Source of the DNA: CAG-390 sp045644325
GTDB taxonomy: Bacteria > Bacillota > Clostridia > Oscillospirales > CAG-272
Length of the DNA stretch: 64,000 bases
Assembly (NCBI GenBank): GCA_045644325.1
Contig: JAZRGT010000063.1
Location: forward strand, 9,314 to 73,313
Direction of reading: 5' to 3'
Part shown: in pieces, positions 49,649-58,768 of the stretch
How positions within the stretch are numbered: position 1 is the stretch's first letter
Layout of the letters: every line of letters starts with the position of its first letter
Position numbers and translations under genes: made by a program
The notes under the pieces: generated by a model
What the model was told of the DNA's origin: nothing
Database searches by the model: none
Seen by the model: only the letters and a program-made list of their open reading frames with translations

Positions 49649-50857
49649 ATGTTCAAAGCTACTATAACCGCGATGCAGAGAGGCATCATTATTCTCCTCA
49701 CTCTCCTGCTCTGTCTGCCGCTTGCGGCGTGTACGAAGGAGCCGCCCGCGCCCGCGATACATACGACGAGCGTATTGCGCTCGGGGTCGACAAGTATGTT
49801 CGAATACGGCAATTTCGTTTATTTTTCGCGCGGAGAGATATTCAGATACAATACCGTGACAGGCGAGCTGACAAGTGCTTGTCTTGATGCCGAATGTGAC
49901 GGCAAGTGCCCGCTTCACGGCGGTATGACGCGAATAGGTATGATCGAGGACGGGAAGATGTATTTTTACTCCTTTGCCGCGTTCACGCACGAGATCAATT
50001 TAGGCTATCAGGATCTGATCTCGGGCGGAGTAACTGTTCTTGAGACGCTCAGCCAATACGAGATGACGAATGATCTGACCTTTGTAAATAACGGATATTT
50101 CTACTATTACGCCGGTATTCTGAAGGACGGCGGCGACCCGAAGAATTATGAGGATTACGAATCCCGCCTCTGCCGTATTCCCGTGACGGGCGGGGAACGC
50201 GAGGTGCTTGAAACTCCGAAGGGTTATCCGCTGTTCATAATTGACGGTAAGCTCATTTTGAACGGAAGCACGGTTTCTGTTTATGACCTTGATACCAAGC
50301 TTGAAAAGGTCGTTTGGAACTATTCCGCGGACGGATTCACCAACGTGGGGGATGTTTCGTACGTCGGCGGAAGGCTTTATATGATTGCCAAAGTTCCCGC
50401 GGGGAACGCAGAAACTGTTTTTGACCAATATAAGAAGGTGGAATATGCGAAAAATACCTTCCTCGTTTCGGTCGATATTTCGACGGGCGAGTGGGCGAAG
50501 GTCACGGAGGAGCCCGTGGAATCCTATACTCTGACCGATGACAGAGTGTATTATTTCCCGAGCGAGGTGCGCCATCTCTACGTTCCCGAGAACTATGAAA
50601 AGCGGCTTGAAGATATCTGCGTTTCATTCATCGGCGCAACGCTTCATTCGAGAAAGCTTGACGGAAGCGACCCGAGGAACGAATACACTAACGAAAACTT
50701 CTATACCTGCTACGATTATACAGTTATCGACGGCAAACTTTACGGTATCGTCAGCTTTTTTGACGAAGCCAAGAAGAAAAGTTCAGATTCGGGCTTTGCT
50801 GCCATTGACCTTATAAACGGCACGGTCATCGGCACTTATGACGTGAGAAGAAAATGA
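49649..50857 (+). CDS. Lipoprotein, probable beta-propeller (DUF5050-like)
   Basis: The 402-residue protein has a lipobox LPLAAC (Cys28) and repeated short strands of the form GKMYFYS, NGYFYYY, GKLILNGSTV and GGRLYMIA, typical of DUF5050-type propellers. A Cys-rich loop (ACLDAECDGKCPLH) lies near residues 78-91. It starts behind AAAAGGAGG. It overlaps the ABC-2-like gene by 4 bp (ATGA), so the two are co-translated. Confidence 0.78.
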   Translation: MFKATITAMQRGIIILLTLLLCLPLAACTKEPPAPAIHTTSVLRSGSTSMFEYGNFVYFSRGEIFRYNTVTGELTSACLDAECDGKCPLHGGMTRIGMIEDGKMYFYSFAAFTHEINLGYQDLISGGVTVLETLSQYEMTNDLTFVNNGYFYYYAGILKDGGDPKNYEDYESRLCRIPVTGGEREVLETPKGYPLFIIDGKLILNGSTVSVYDLDTKLEKVVWNYSADGFTNVGDVSYVGGRLYMIAKVPAGNAETVFDQYKKVEYAKNTFLVSVDISTGEWAKVTEEPVESYTLTDDRVYYFPSEVRHLYVPENYEKRLEDICVSFIGATLHSRKLDGSDPRNEYTNENFYTCYDYTVIDGKLYGIVSFFDEAKKKSSDSGFAAIDLINGTVIGTYDVRRK

Positions 50858-53151
50858 GACTTTACCTATGCGAGCTGTATAAGCTTGTATCCGTGCGATC
50901 GATCGCGGTGCTGTTGGTAATACTTTTGGCGGCTAATTTTGCCCTGACTTGTATTACCGCGCGCCCTCCCGCAGTTGAGATCGCGGCAAGGAAAGTATAT
51001 TCGCTTTATCTCGACGAACCCGAGTCTTTGATAGAATACAAGGAACAGCTTGAAGCGGATTTCTTCCTGCATCTGCGCGATGATGAATTTGAGGTGCCGT
51101 CCACGTATATTGACGGTGCGGACGATATGTCGGTGATCAACAAGGTTACAGAACGCGCAGAATATATTGCGAGTTACCGTGAAGAGACAGAAAAGCTTGC
51201 CGCAAACGCAGAAAAACGCGCTCGGGAGCTCGGTTATTTCGGGTATTCCGAGGAGAGCTACTACGTCCGCGAACAGCTTGAACTTGCGCGTGTCTACGGC
51301 GATCTCGCATCCGTCCTTGACGGAGAGAGCGGATACGCCTACGGCTATGATGCATATTTTGAAAACTCGCACGTTTGCCTTTTCGTGACGATATGGTTGA
51401 TGCTTGCTGTTTCCTTTATCTTCCGTAACGATGGCGTTTGCGGCTTCGGAAGCATTATGCGGACGGTGAGGCGCGGTCGGCTTGAATCTGCCTTGGCAAA
51501 GCTCGCGGTGACGGTTACCGTTTCGGTTGTAGCCACGTTTCTGTTTCTCGCAACGACGCTTCTTGCCGTCGGTATATCGGGGGGCGGATTTTCATCCGCA
51601 GCAGCGCCGATTCAGCTTTTGCCTGATTACGCAAAAGTTCCCCTGAATGTGTCGATTCTCGGTTATCTTGTTATTCAAACGGTATTCAGACTTCTCGCTG
51701 CGGCTGTTTTTGCACTTTTTGCCGCGCTTATCGCATCGCTCGGCTTCAATTACGTTTTCTGCTTCGGCTTCGGTGCGGTCTTCGCCGCCGCAAATTACTT
51801 CCTTTTTGCGCGCAGATACGTTGGTACTGTGCCGCCGATCAAGTACCTCAATATCGTATCCGCGGCAGAAGGCGTTGAGCTATTTTCTTTTCACAGAGCT
51901 ATTGATCTTTTCGGGGGAAACATAACCTATCCCGTTGCGTTCGCAGTAATTTCTGCGGTGAGCTTAATTTTGCTTGCATTGATTTGTACTTTTTTCTACT
52001 GTAAGAATTTAAGAGTACCGAAGGCGGTATTTGTTAAAAGATCCGTGCGTGCATCGGGCAAAAAGAAAGTGAAGGTCGAGCTGCGTGAATTCCCGTTGCT
52101 TCCGCTATGGGTTTACGAGCTGAGAAAAAACAGATTTATTCCGCTTTCCCTGATTGCGCTTACGTTGCTTTTTGTGAATTGCGGATTCGTTCGGGCATCC
52201 GTCGGAGACGGCAAGATCTACGGCGAGGCGATCTACTACGGCTATATTTCGGATATCAAGGAGCTGTCTTCCGAGCAAAGGAGAGCGTATCTCGCCGAGG
52301 AGCGTGCATCACTTGAAGCAGTATTTGAAGAATATGCATCTATCACCGAAGCCTTTGAGGCGGGGGAGATCGAATATGAGGAATACAGCACATTTTTGCA
52401 GGAATATTACTCCGCCCGCGACCGCGAGAGAGTGCTTGGCGACGTGGAGAAATACTCCGATTACGTTGACCGCAAGGGCTGTGAGATCATTTACGGTACG
52501 GGCTACGAACGGTTCTTTTCGCTTGGAACCGATTGGTTCCTTTTCGCGGCGTTGGTCTTCCTTCCGATAGGAATTTTCACGCTCGAATACCGTTCGGGTA
52601 ACTGCGCGCAAATTATCAAAACGGCTAAAAAGGGAAGAAGAGAGACCTTTTTCTCAAAGCTTTTGCCATACTGTGCCCTCGGCGCGCTTTTGGGCGGGAT
52701 TTTTCGCGGTGCGGGAATGATCGTTACGGCAATGAGCTACGAGCTGTCGGATTTTCACGTTTCGCTGTGCGCGATCCGTAATTTTGAATCGGTTCCCGTC
52801 GGCATTACCGTAGGCGAATATCTGATCGCGGATATTATTTGTTCAAGCCTTGCGGGGATGATGACGGCGGGTGCGGTGTGTCTGATCTCGTGCCTTCTGA
52901 AAAAGACCTTGCATTGTCTCGGTGCTGTGGGAATTCTCCTTGCCCTGCCCGCGCTTTTGAGCGACAGCGGATTCGCGCTCGTTAATTTGAACTCCCCCGA
53001 CTTTGTCTTCAATGCTTTGTGTAAGCGCGGCGCGTCGGCTTTTCCGATGCTTCTGGTATTTCATATTGTTTTGCTGTCAATCATTACGTTGTTCTCGCAC
53101 TCGGTTTATGCGGGCAACAAAATTCCCGGAAAGGAGAAGCGTTATGGATAA
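50854..53151 (+). CDS. ABC-2-like membrane permease with large extracytoplasmic domains
   Basis: The 765-residue protein has two similar halves. Each begins with a short positive stretch and one membrane helix (YLCELYKLVSVRSIAVLLV; PLWVYELRKNRFIPLSLIAL), then an extracellular helical domain of ~130 residues and four to five membrane helices (about 180-390 and 560-755). This is the ABC-2/NatB-type exporter layout in a single chain. No ATPase gene is adjacent, so it either uses an ATPase encoded elsewhere or is not a transporter. Confidence 0.75.
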   Translation: MRLYLCELYKLVSVRSIAVLLVILLAANFALTCITARPPAVEIAARKVYSLYLDEPESLIEYKEQLEADFFLHLRDDEFEVPSTYIDGADDMSVINKVTERAEYIASYREETEKLAANAEKRARELGYFGYSEESYYVREQLELARVYGDLASVLDGESGYAYGYDAYFENSHVCLFVTIWLMLAVSFIFRNDGVCGFGSIMRTVRRGRLESALAKLAVTVTVSVVATFLFLATTLLAVGISGGGFSSAAAPIQLLPDYAKVPLNVSILGYLVIQTVFRLLAAAVFALFAALIASLGFNYVFCFGFGAVFAAANYFLFARRYVGTVPPIKYLNIVSAAEGVELFSFHRAIDLFGGNITYPVAFAVISAVSLILLALICTFFYCKNLRVPKAVFVKRSVRASGKKKVKVELREFPLLPLWVYELRKNRFIPLSLIALTLLFVNCGFVRASVGDGKIYGEAIYYGYISDIKELSSEQRRAYLAEERASLEAVFEEYASITEAFEAGEIEYEEYSTFLQEYYSARDRERVLGDVEKYSDYVDRKGCEIIYGTGYERFFSLGTDWFLFAALVFLPIGIFTLEYRSGNCAQIIKTAKKGRRETFFSKLLPYCALGALLGGIFRGAGMIVTAMSYELSDFHVSLCAIRNFESVPVGITVGEYLIADIICSSLAGMMTAGAVCLISCLLKKTLHCLGAVGILLALPALLSDSGFALVNLNSPDFVFNALCKRGASAFPMLLVFHIVLLSIITLFSHSVYAGNKIPGKEKRYG

Positions 53152-53350
53152 CAAATCAAACGTACTTCGGCTCATCGGAAATATTCTCGATTCCGAGATC
53201 TCATCAGGCGTGACACCGGATATGGAATTTATACGCAAATGCGTTACGACGATCGAGGAGCATTTCCCTCAGCTGTCTAAGGATGAGCTCGAAGCTATCC
53301 TCAAAGAAATTCTTGAAGATAAACGAGGAGATGGGTGCAGCCATGACTAA
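53144..53350 (+). CDS. Small acidic helical protein, unknown
   Basis: The 68-residue protein starts at ATG 53144 behind AAAGGAG, inside the end of the ABC-2-like gene. It is acidic and helical (SKDELEAILKEILEDK). It also overlaps the next gene start by 8 bp, so the three are tightly coupled. No family is recognised. Confidence 0.6.
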   Translation: MDNKSNVLRLIGNILDSEISSGVTPDMEFIRKCVTTIEEHFPQLSKDELEAILKEILEDKRGDGCSHD

Positions 53351-54446
53351 AAAGGAAAGAAAAAGACTGCTTATCGGCACGCTTGTTATGGCTGTTGTCT
53401 TCTTTTCCGTCGCCATGATCGGCTGGACTCAGAACGAGTTTGTGATAAACTACTTTTACGGCTTTGACGGAAAATATGAGACCGTCATCGTCAAAAAGGG
53501 ATATCAGAAAAAGCCGCTCGAACCCGGGCGGTACGGGCACGTTTTTGACGGTTGGTACTATCTCGATAAGCAGGGCAACGAGGTGCTGTTCGATTTCGAA
53601 TCCGAGCGCGTGACGAGGAATCTTGATCTGACCGCGCATTGGAAACCGTTTGAGACCGAGTTTATCTTCAACCCGACGGGCGGTGACTGCGACGTCGAAT
53701 CAATGCTCATTCCTTACGGAAGCGAGTTCGTTCTCCCGACGCCCGAGAAAAAGGGGTGGTATTTCGTCGGTTGGGGAGAGGATACGGGCTGGCTGTTCCC
53801 TCAGGAAGAGGTCTGGGAGCATCCGCTTGTTGCCGTTCGACTGAAAGCGTGCTGGAGCAAATTCAGACCTGGAACAGTTTACGTTCTCGGCGAATACGAG
53901 CAGACTGCTATCTACGATAACGAAGTGTTCGTAGGATGGCAGAGAGAGCCGATTGAGTGGATACCCGTTGACAAAATCGACGGAAAATATCTGCTCGTTG
54001 CCAAAGACAGTCTGGATTACCGTCGCTTTGATTCAGGATATAAATCCGTTCCGTGGGCAGATTGCGATCTCCGCGAATGGCTCAACGGGGAGTTCTACAA
54101 CACCGCTTTTACTGATGAAGAAAAAGCGGTAATATGCGATTTTACCGATACCGAACTCGGCACTACGGATAAGGTCTTTCTTCTTTCGCTTGAAGAATCG
54201 AAAATGATCTTCGGACTTGAGAGCTACGTGAGCGGCACCGATTATGCAAGAACAAAGGGCCTTGAAGATCCAAGAAATTGTAATGGAACAACAACATGGT
54301 TTGGAGAGCAATATATATTTTATCCGTGGTATACCCGAACCTTATGGGATGGGCTTGTTTATACTGCGCACGGCGGAGGTGGGATTAGTCGCTCGGGAAT
54401 CCGCCCTGCCATCTTGATAGACCCTTCCAAGCTTAAAGCAAGGTGA
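53343..54446 (+). CDS. Membrane-anchored InlB B-repeat / DUF6273 protein (copy 2)
   Basis: The 367-residue paralogue has a membrane anchor (about residues 9-28), two B-repeats (FDGWYYLDKQGNEV; FVGWGEDTGWL) and a DUF6273 domain (EWIPVDKIDGKYLLVAKDSL, CDLREWLNGEFYNTAFTDEEK, LGTTDKVFLLS). ATG 53343 is used, with GAGGAG 12 bp upstream. It overlaps the 68-residue gene by 8 bp. It ends in KLKAR, and the next copy starts 4 bp later. Confidence 0.85.
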   Translation: MTKKERKRLLIGTLVMAVVFFSVAMIGWTQNEFVINYFYGFDGKYETVIVKKGYQKKPLEPGRYGHVFDGWYYLDKQGNEVLFDFESERVTRNLDLTAHWKPFETEFIFNPTGGDCDVESMLIPYGSEFVLPTPEKKGWYFVGWGEDTGWLFPQEEVWEHPLVAVRLKACWSKFRPGTVYVLGEYEQTAIYDNEVFVGWQREPIEWIPVDKIDGKYLLVAKDSLDYRRFDSGYKSVPWADCDLREWLNGEFYNTAFTDEEKAVICDFTDTELGTTDKVFLLSLEESKMIFGLESYVSGTDYARTKGLEDPRNCNGTTTWFGEQYIFYPWYTRTLWDGLVYTAHGGGGISRSGIRPAILIDPSKLKAR

Positions 54447-54450
54447 TATT

Positions 54451-55556
54451 ATGACAAAAAAGGAAAGAATCAGACTGTTGATCGGCGTTGGCGTTATGGC
54501 TGTGATCTTCATTGCAGTCGCGTCGATCGGGTGGACGCAAGACGAGTTTTTGATCACGTACTATTACGGCTTTGACGGCAAATATGAAACTCAAACCGTC
54601 AAAAAAGGATATCAAAAAAAGCCGCTCGAACCCGGACGGTACGGTCACGTTTTCGACGGATGGTATTATTTCGATAGGGAGGGTAACGAAGTTCTTTTCG
54701 ATTTCGAGACCGAGCGCGTGACAAGAAATCTTGAACTTACTGCGCATTGGAAACCTTTTGAGACCGAAATGAGACTTTATTATCATGTATATGAAGATTA
54801 TGTATTTGAAGAGACTGTCCATTTGGATCCTGTTATAGTAAAGTACGGCGAAGAATATGATTTGCCAACCGTTGATCTTGATGGACTTTATTTTGTTGGA
54901 TGGCAATCTTTATATGGAAGGAAAATATACGCCTCGGGTGTTTGGACATTACCTGTAGCCGAAATGCCGCTCGAAGGACGTTTCAGTAAGTTTAAGCCCG
55001 GAACTACATATTATCTCGGTAAATATGAGCAAGATAATTATGAGCAAAACGGTAAAGAAAAAATTGAATGGATACCAATAGATAAGAAAGACGGCAAATA
55101 TCTTTTGGTCTCTAAATATTCACTTGATGCTAAATCTTTGCATCAAGCAGACAAAGGATTCCCTTATATCTCATGGGCGGAATGTGATTTGCGAGAATGG
55201 CTTAATACAGAATTCTATGATACCGTATTTACTGATGATGAAAAACTTCTCATACAAGATTCATATGATGCAGAACTTGGAACAACTGATAAAGTGTTTC
55301 TGCTATCTTTGGAAGAAAAAAATTATTAATTGGATTTGATGAGTATGGGGCAGGAACTCAGTATGCTTTGGTAGCAGGACTTGATGCAACATCTCATATG
55401 GCAGACGGATACTCCAGGTGGCTTACCCGCTCTTGTGATGAGGGGAAAAATTGGGGAACATCTGGTGGGTCAAGTCAGATAAGTATTTCCCCGGTAGAGA
55501 TACTCGGTCTTCGTCCTGCGATATGGGTTGATGCGGAGAAGCTTAAAGCAAGGTGA
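54451..55556 (+). pseudogene. InlB B-repeat / DUF6273 protein (copy 3), frameshifted
   Basis: The first 292 residues (54451-55329) match copies 1 and 4: anchor, two B-repeats and most of DUF6273. At LLSLEE the frame is lost in a run of seven A (55316-55322), where one further A would restore LLIGFDEYGAGTQYAL and read on to the stop at 55556 (…AIWVDAEKLKAR). The lost part includes the conserved C-terminal strand. Either the gene is broken or expression switches by slippage on the A run; a sequencing error is also possible. Near-identical 5' sequence with copy 4. Confidence 0.8.
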
Positions 55557-55560
55557 TATT

Positions 55561-56682
55561 ATGACAAAAAAGGAAAGAATCAGACTGTTGATCGGTGTTG
55601 GCGTTATGGCTGTGATCTTCATTGCAGTCGCGGCGATCGGGTGGACGCAGGACGAATATCTGATAACGTATTATTACGGCTTTGACGGCAAATACGAAAC
55701 TCAAACCGTCAAAAAAGGATATCAAAAAAAGCCGCTCGAACCCGGACGGTACGGTCACGTTTTCGACGGCTGGTATTATATCGATAAGCAGGGAAACGAA
55801 GTGCTATTCGATTTCGAATCCGAGCGCGTGACGAGGAATCTTGATCTGACCGCGCATTGGAAGCCCTTCGAGACCGAAATACTGTTCATCCTTCCCGACG
55901 GTCACGGAGAATGTGAAGTCGAGAGTATGATGGTAGCGTACGGCTCGGAATATACTCTGCCCGAAGCCGAACGAAAAGGATATTATTTTGTCGGATGGGA
56001 GTTCTTGACGGGAGTTTTTATTACCGACGGCGTATGGAACAATCCCAAAGCCACCGTTGCGCTCTATGCCCGTTGGAGCGAATTTAAGCCGGGGCAGACC
56101 TATTTTCTCGGTGAATATGAGCAGAATAGACCGATATATGATAAAGGTGAGTTGATTGGTTGGGAGGCGGAGCCGCTTGAGTGGATTCCGATTGAGGAAG
56201 AGGACGGTAAATATCTTATGGTGACTAAATACATCATCGACGCCAAGGCTCTTGATTCGGAAAAAGTATACAAAAGCTGGGCTGATTGTGAGCTCCGCGA
56301 GTGGCTCAACGGTGAATTCATCAATAAGGCCTTCAGCGAGGAAGAGAGAGCTATGCTCTGTGGATACTACGATGAAAAGCTCGGCACGACGGATAAGGTG
56401 TTTTTGCTTTCTCGTCAGGAGGTAAGATCCATAATCGGAAGCGACAGATTCGGCTCCGGAACGAAGTACGCCAAGCTTATGGGATGCGAGAATCCAAGTT
56501 CGGTTTCAATTATAAGCCATAACGGCGAAACTTATTATTGCTACGGCTGGACACTGCGTTCATTCGAGAACTACCGTAATTATTATATCTGCGGCGGTTC
56601 TGAAGGGACTCAGAGAGCTCATCAGATCTACGGCATGCGCCCTGCGATATGGGTGGACGCATCAAAGCTTGGGGGAAGATAA
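55561..56682 (+). CDS. Membrane-anchored InlB B-repeat / DUF6273 protein (copy 4)
   Basis: The 373-residue paralogue has the same layout: membrane anchor (about residues 9-28), two B-repeats (FDGWYYIDKQGNEV; FVGWEFLTGVF) and DUF6273 (EWIPIEEEDGKYLMVTKY, CELREWLNGEFINKAFSEEER, LGTTDKVFLLSRQE, a final MRPAIWVDASK). The first ~100 bp, including the ribosome site AAGGTGATATT, are nearly identical to copy 3, marking a recent tandem duplication. Confidence 0.86.
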   Translation: MTKKERIRLLIGVGVMAVIFIAVAAIGWTQDEYLITYYYGFDGKYETQTVKKGYQKKPLEPGRYGHVFDGWYYIDKQGNEVLFDFESERVTRNLDLTAHWKPFETEILFILPDGHGECEVESMMVAYGSEYTLPEAERKGYYFVGWEFLTGVFITDGVWNNPKATVALYARWSEFKPGQTYFLGEYEQNRPIYDKGELIGWEAEPLEWIPIEEEDGKYLMVTKYIIDAKALDSEKVYKSWADCELREWLNGEFINKAFSEEERAMLCGYYDEKLGTTDKVFLLSRQEVRSIIGSDRFGSGTKYAKLMGCENPSSVSIISHNGETYYCYGWTLRSFENYRNYYICGGSEGTQRAHQIYGMRPAIWVDASKLGGR

Positions 56683-56686
56683 TAAG

Positions 56687-56724
56687 AAAAGAGCATTGTC
56701 GGTTTTATCGACAATGCTCTTTTT
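56687..56724 (+). terminator. Terminator of the DUF6273 array
   Basis: A long perfect stem (AAAAGAGCATTGTCG with its complement, 56687-56701 / 56709-56723) followed by T; only 5 bp after the copy 4 stop. Confidence 0.88.
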
Positions 56725-56756
56725 GATGAAAAAATAAAAAATATTCCAAATAGCTA

Positions 56757-56826
56757 TTGACAAACCGCATTTTGTGTTGTATAATAATGCATAGATAATC
56801 GAGGCATCGAAAATCAATGCATTGAT
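56757..56826 (+). promoter_or_regulatory. Promoter and probable PadR operator
   Basis: TTGACA (56757-56762) and TATAAT (56780-56785), 17-bp spacer. Downstream, the perfect 14-bp palindrome ATCAATGCATTGAT (56813-56826) and a half-matching AATGCATAGAT (56786-56796) flank the region before the ribosome site. Confidence 0.75.
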
Positions 56827-56839
56827 AATGGAGGGTAAA

Positions 56840-57172
56840 ATGAAAATCAGCAAAGAATTACTGAAGGGAACGACCGGTCTTGTCGTTCTCAGCGTTATTG
56901 CCGAACAGGATATGTACGGCTACCAGATCACACAGACTGTTAAGGCACGTTCGGATTCCGCGCTCGTGCTCAATGAGGGAACACTTTATCCCATTCTTCA
57001 TTCATTTGAGAAGAGCGGATATCTGACTTCCTACAAAGACGGCGCAGAGGGAGGACGTGAACGCAAGTATTATAAGATCACGACTGCGGGAAAGCTTTTT
57101 CTGCAAACGCACCTTGAGGAATGGAGCTATTTTACTTCCGTCGTAAACAAGGTGCTTGCGGGGGAAAACTGA
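56840..57172 (+). CDS. PadR-family regulator
   Basis: The 110-residue protein has the PadR winged helix with MYGYQITQTVKARS, LNEGTLYPILHSFEKSGYL and the wing GGRERKYYKITTAGK; length is typical of the short PadR type. GGAGGG precedes ATG 56840. It is followed directly by a HAAS-domain protein, the usual partner of such regulators, and probably represses its own operon. Confidence 0.9.
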   Translation: MKISKELLKGTTGLVVLSVIAEQDMYGYQITQTVKARSDSALVLNEGTLYPILHSFEKSGYLTSYKDGAEGGRERKYYKITTAGKLFLQTHLEEWSYFTSVVNKVLAGEN

Positions 57173-57173
57173 T

Positions 57174-58121
57174 ATGGACGGAAACGAATTTGACGTCAAT
57201 CGCGAGATTGATTATTTTGTCAGAAACGTATGCGGCGGCATACGCTCGAAGAACAAGAGAGAAGCGGCGAGAGAAGAGATCCGCGAACATTTCGAGGATG
57301 CGATTTACAGCAAGACTTTGCGCGGAATGAGTCGCGAGAAGGCTTTTCGCGAGGCTTGTGAAGATTTCGGCGATCCGAGTAAGGTCAAGGTTATGCTTGC
57401 ACTTTCAAACAATAGATTCTCGCCGGAATTTTTCAATGAAATTATACTTTTCCTTGCCAGAGCTTTTTTAGCTTACATCGTGTATTATTGGGTTCGCGGA
57501 TTGGTATTTCTCGCGAGTGCCGATTTTGTTTGGTATTACTATATTCCCGGAATTCTCGTTCTGTTCGGATTTCAGCCGTTCAGATATTTGGGTCTTTTCT
57601 GCTCGCGGTTGAAATTCATCGCAAAGCTCAAAAAGTTTGCTAAAGAGAAAAACTGCAAGATTGAGCTTTTGAGCGACCCGTTTCTTTCCCTTTTCAAAAG
57701 CTCGGATATATGCGATATTGTGATGAAGGCGAACGGCGGGTGCGTTTGTATAAAGCTTTTGATGTTCCCGAAAAGAACAGAATCCTTGAGATTCCTTGAC
57801 GAAACCTTGTATTCGGTGACAACTCCTCATTCGGTGGGCGCTCGGTTTGTAAACAGGAACCCGCATATGACGATGAATCAAGTTGTAACGCCGAATCTTG
57901 GCTTTACCACCGCGAAGCTTCGCGCATATTCCTTCTGTTTACCGCTCGAGCTCGAGGAAGAAGGTAATATCAAAAAAGTTATGATCGTAGACAGACTGCC
58001 GAGAGAAATGACTTACGTCAAGGGCAGTGGAATCGAATACGTTGACCTCGGAGCTTTGGTTTTCGGTTTCAGCGTTCACTCTGTAAAGTCTTTTTTGAAG
58101 ACGCTAAAAGGAGAAAATTAA
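57174..58121 (+). CDS. HAAS-domain membrane protein
   Basis: The 315-residue protein has an N-terminal HAAS-type helical domain (REIDYFVRNVCGGI...REEIREHFEDAI...FREACEDFGDP), then two to three membrane segments (about residues 90-150) and a soluble C-terminal domain (~160-315) with another hydrophobic end (LGALVFGFSVHSVKSF). It lies 1 bp after the PadR stop. HAAS proteins co-occur with PadR regulators and probably sense membrane state; the C-terminal domain is unrecognised. Confidence 0.75.
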   Translation: MDGNEFDVNREIDYFVRNVCGGIRSKNKREAAREEIREHFEDAIYSKTLRGMSREKAFREACEDFGDPSKVKVMLALSNNRFSPEFFNEIILFLARAFLAYIVYYWVRGLVFLASADFVWYYYIPGILVLFGFQPFRYLGLFCSRLKFIAKLKKFAKEKNCKIELLSDPFLSLFKSSDICDIVMKANGGCVCIKLLMFPKRTESLRFLDETLYSVTTPHSVGARFVNRNPHMTMNQVVTPNLGFTTAKLRAYSFCLPLELEEEGNIKKVMIVDRLPREMTYVKGSGIEYVDLGALVFGFSVHSVKSFLKTLKGEN

Positions 58122-58122
58122 G

Positions 58123-58728
58123 ATGAGCAGACCAAAGATAGCAACTTTTTTAAAGGAATTTATTATTGTAAACGCAATACTTTTCGGTGCGTATCTTGCA
58201 ATAACTACGGTTGTCAGTATGTTTTTCGGTCAAGCAATGCTTGACTTCGGAATGTCTACCGCGACGGGTGAAAAGCCGAACGTCGTTCTTACGATCTTTT
58301 ACGCTCTGTTGCAGTTGGCGGTATTCTTTGGATTTTATGCCTTTTCTATGTTCAGATTTGAAAAAGACAGTGAAGAGAAGAGAGTTTTTCTCACCGAAAT
58401 CGGCGCGGAAAGATTCGATATCGCGGAGTTTTCAAAGAAATATTTCAACGAGCGCGGAAAATATATGCTGATCTATTTTTCGGCAATCGTGGGAATTGTA
58501 TCATTTACAAGATTGATCGGTATTCCGCTTGTGTCGATGCTTATACTTCCGCAGAGTATGTTGCCGAGCGTGCTGCTGTCCGTATTCGGTGTTAACGCCG
58601 GTTCTATGAGCTTTATACTGTTTCTTGTTACTGTCATCGTAAACGTAGCACTCTACTTTGTCTATCAAAGATACGTTTGCGCGAAGGTCTACGAAAAGTG
58701 GGCGGACGGAAGACTCAGAGTTAACTGA
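58123..58728 (+). CDS. Four-helix membrane protein, unknown
   Basis: The 201-residue protein starts at ATG 58123 behind AAAAGGAG, 1 bp after the HAAS stop. It has four to five membrane helices (about 14-36, 58-80, 118-135, 140-160, 165-190) and a cytoplasmic charged loop (FEKDSEEKRVFLTEIGAERFD). It is the last gene of the PadR operon; function unknown. Confidence 0.7.
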   Translation: MSRPKIATFLKEFIIVNAILFGAYLAITTVVSMFFGQAMLDFGMSTATGEKPNVVLTIFYALLQLAVFFGFYAFSMFRFEKDSEEKRVFLTEIGAERFDIAEFSKKYFNERGKYMLIYFSAIVGIVSFTRLIGIPLVSMLILPQSMLPSVLLSVFGVNAGSMSFILFLVTVIVNVALYFVYQRYVCAKVYEKWADGRLRVN

Positions 58729-58734
58729 AAAAAC

Positions 58735-58768
58735 GGGAACCGGCTTGAAGTCGGTTCCCATATTTTTT
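58735..58768. terminator. Bidirectional terminator
   Basis: Stem GGGAACCGGC/GTCGGTTCCC (9 of 10 pairs) with flanking A and T runs between the convergent PadR operon and transaminase gene. Confidence 0.82.

Noticed and set aside
50854..53151. Bacteriocin or lantibiotic exporter locus
   Set aside because: No ATPase, modification enzyme or precursor peptide gene is seen near the ABC-2-like protein.
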